A stretch of 6,170 nucleotides of DNA from Armatimonadetes bacterium UBA5419 (GTDB taxonomy: Bacteria; Armatimonadota; UBA10988), in the NCBI GenBank assembly GCA_002409445.1, contig DHNJ01000181.1:1-6170 (forward strand). The letters run 5' to 3'. The translations under genes were made by a program, and so were the position numbers. Each line of letters begins with the position of its first letter. Within the stretch, counting starts at the first letter, position 1. This document shows, piece by piece, positions 6,020 to 6,170 of this stretch. The notes beneath the pieces were generated by a model, which saw only the letters and a program-made list of their open reading frames with translations, was not told where the DNA came from and did not search any database.

Positions 6020-6170
6020 GCGGGGCGAAGCACTCCGGAGGCCGAGCGACTCACGGCCCCGCCCGGGACCGCGGACACTCCTGTCCGCAGTTAACATAAT
6101 GCCGGTCGGCCGCTAGCGCTATGTAGCGTGCCGCCGCCCAGATCCATGCCATGTGGCGCGGGCTGCTAGC
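6020..6170. other. Non-coding tail downstream of the GH116 gene, with palindromes
   Basis: These 151 bp hold no supported gene. They contain an 8-bp palindrome CTCCGGAG (6033-6040), the hairpin at 6071-6088, the near-palindrome CGCTA-TG-TAGCG (6117-6128) and two GCTAGC sites (6112-6117 and 6165-6170). An ATG at 6151 opens a frame (MWRGLL) that runs off the window and could begin another gene, but there is no ribosome site in front of it and too few codons to judge. Confidence 0.5.
6071..6088 (+). terminator. Perfect 7-bp hairpin after the GH116 gene, possible terminator
   Basis: GCGGACA and TGTCCGC pair perfectly around the loop CTCC, 51 nt after the GH116 stop codon. Two or three further pairs are possible outside a single C/A mismatch. 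The following bases, TTAACATAAT, are AT-rich in an otherwise GC-rich window but do not form a true U-tract. This could be a weak intrinsic terminator for the GH116 transcript or a copy of a dispersed palindromic repeat. Confidence 0.5.

Noticed and set aside
4307..6097. A 596-codon open frame on the minus strand opposite the GH116 gene
   Set aside because: Its translation is Gly/Ala/Val/Glu-rich low complexity with no domain, and it mirrors the codon positions of the GH116 gene. Long antisense frames are expected in such GC-rich coding DNA.
6151..6170. Start of a further gene (MWRGLL...)
   Set aside because: Only six codons and a partial seventh are visible and no ribosome site precedes the ATG, so it is noted in the tail region but not annotated as a gene.

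Overview
This is a high-GC bacterial window with four protein-coding genes and little non-coding DNA. Base composition, strong third-position G/C bias, lipobox lipoproteins, a Tat-type signal and a possible OST-HTH (LOTUS-like) protein fit a GC-rich phylum such as Chloroflexota. Nothing in the sequence settles the taxon, so that placement is a guess. I see no tRNA, rRNA, CRISPR array, insertion sequence or phage gene.

Layout: (1) nt 2-961, plus strand: the 3' part of a gene that enters from the left edge. It encodes a Pro/Ala-rich linker, a segment resembling an OST-HTH/LOTUS winged helix, and an uncharacterised C-terminal region. (2) nt 963-1856 and 1929-2810, minus strand: two adjacent lipoprotein genes. 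The two products are full-length divergent paralogues of each other, probably form one operon, and belong to no family I recognise. The first gene and this pair converge with a single base between their stop codons. (3) nt 2811-2923: a divergent intergenic region that should hold promoters for both the lipoprotein pair and the next gene. It carries two inverted repeats. (4) nt 2924-6019, plus strand: a 1031-residue exported glycoside hydrolase of family GH116 (GBA2 / DUF608 type). Its catalytic Glu and Asp are identifiable, and an extra ~145-residue beta-sandwich-like module of a kind familiar from GH32 enzymes is inserted in its N-terminal domain. (5) nt 6020-6170: a non-coding tail with a perfect hairpin that may be a terminator, another short near-palindrome, and possibly the first codons of a further gene.

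How the genes relate: the GH116 enzyme and the two lipoproteins all carry export signals and share a divergent promoter region, so they may act together at the cell envelope. The sequence gives no direct proof of this. The left-hand gene looks unrelated (nucleic-acid binding, probably cytoplasmic). The two points most worth following are the nested-module GH116 with an altered active-site neighbourhood and the paired unknown lipoproteins.
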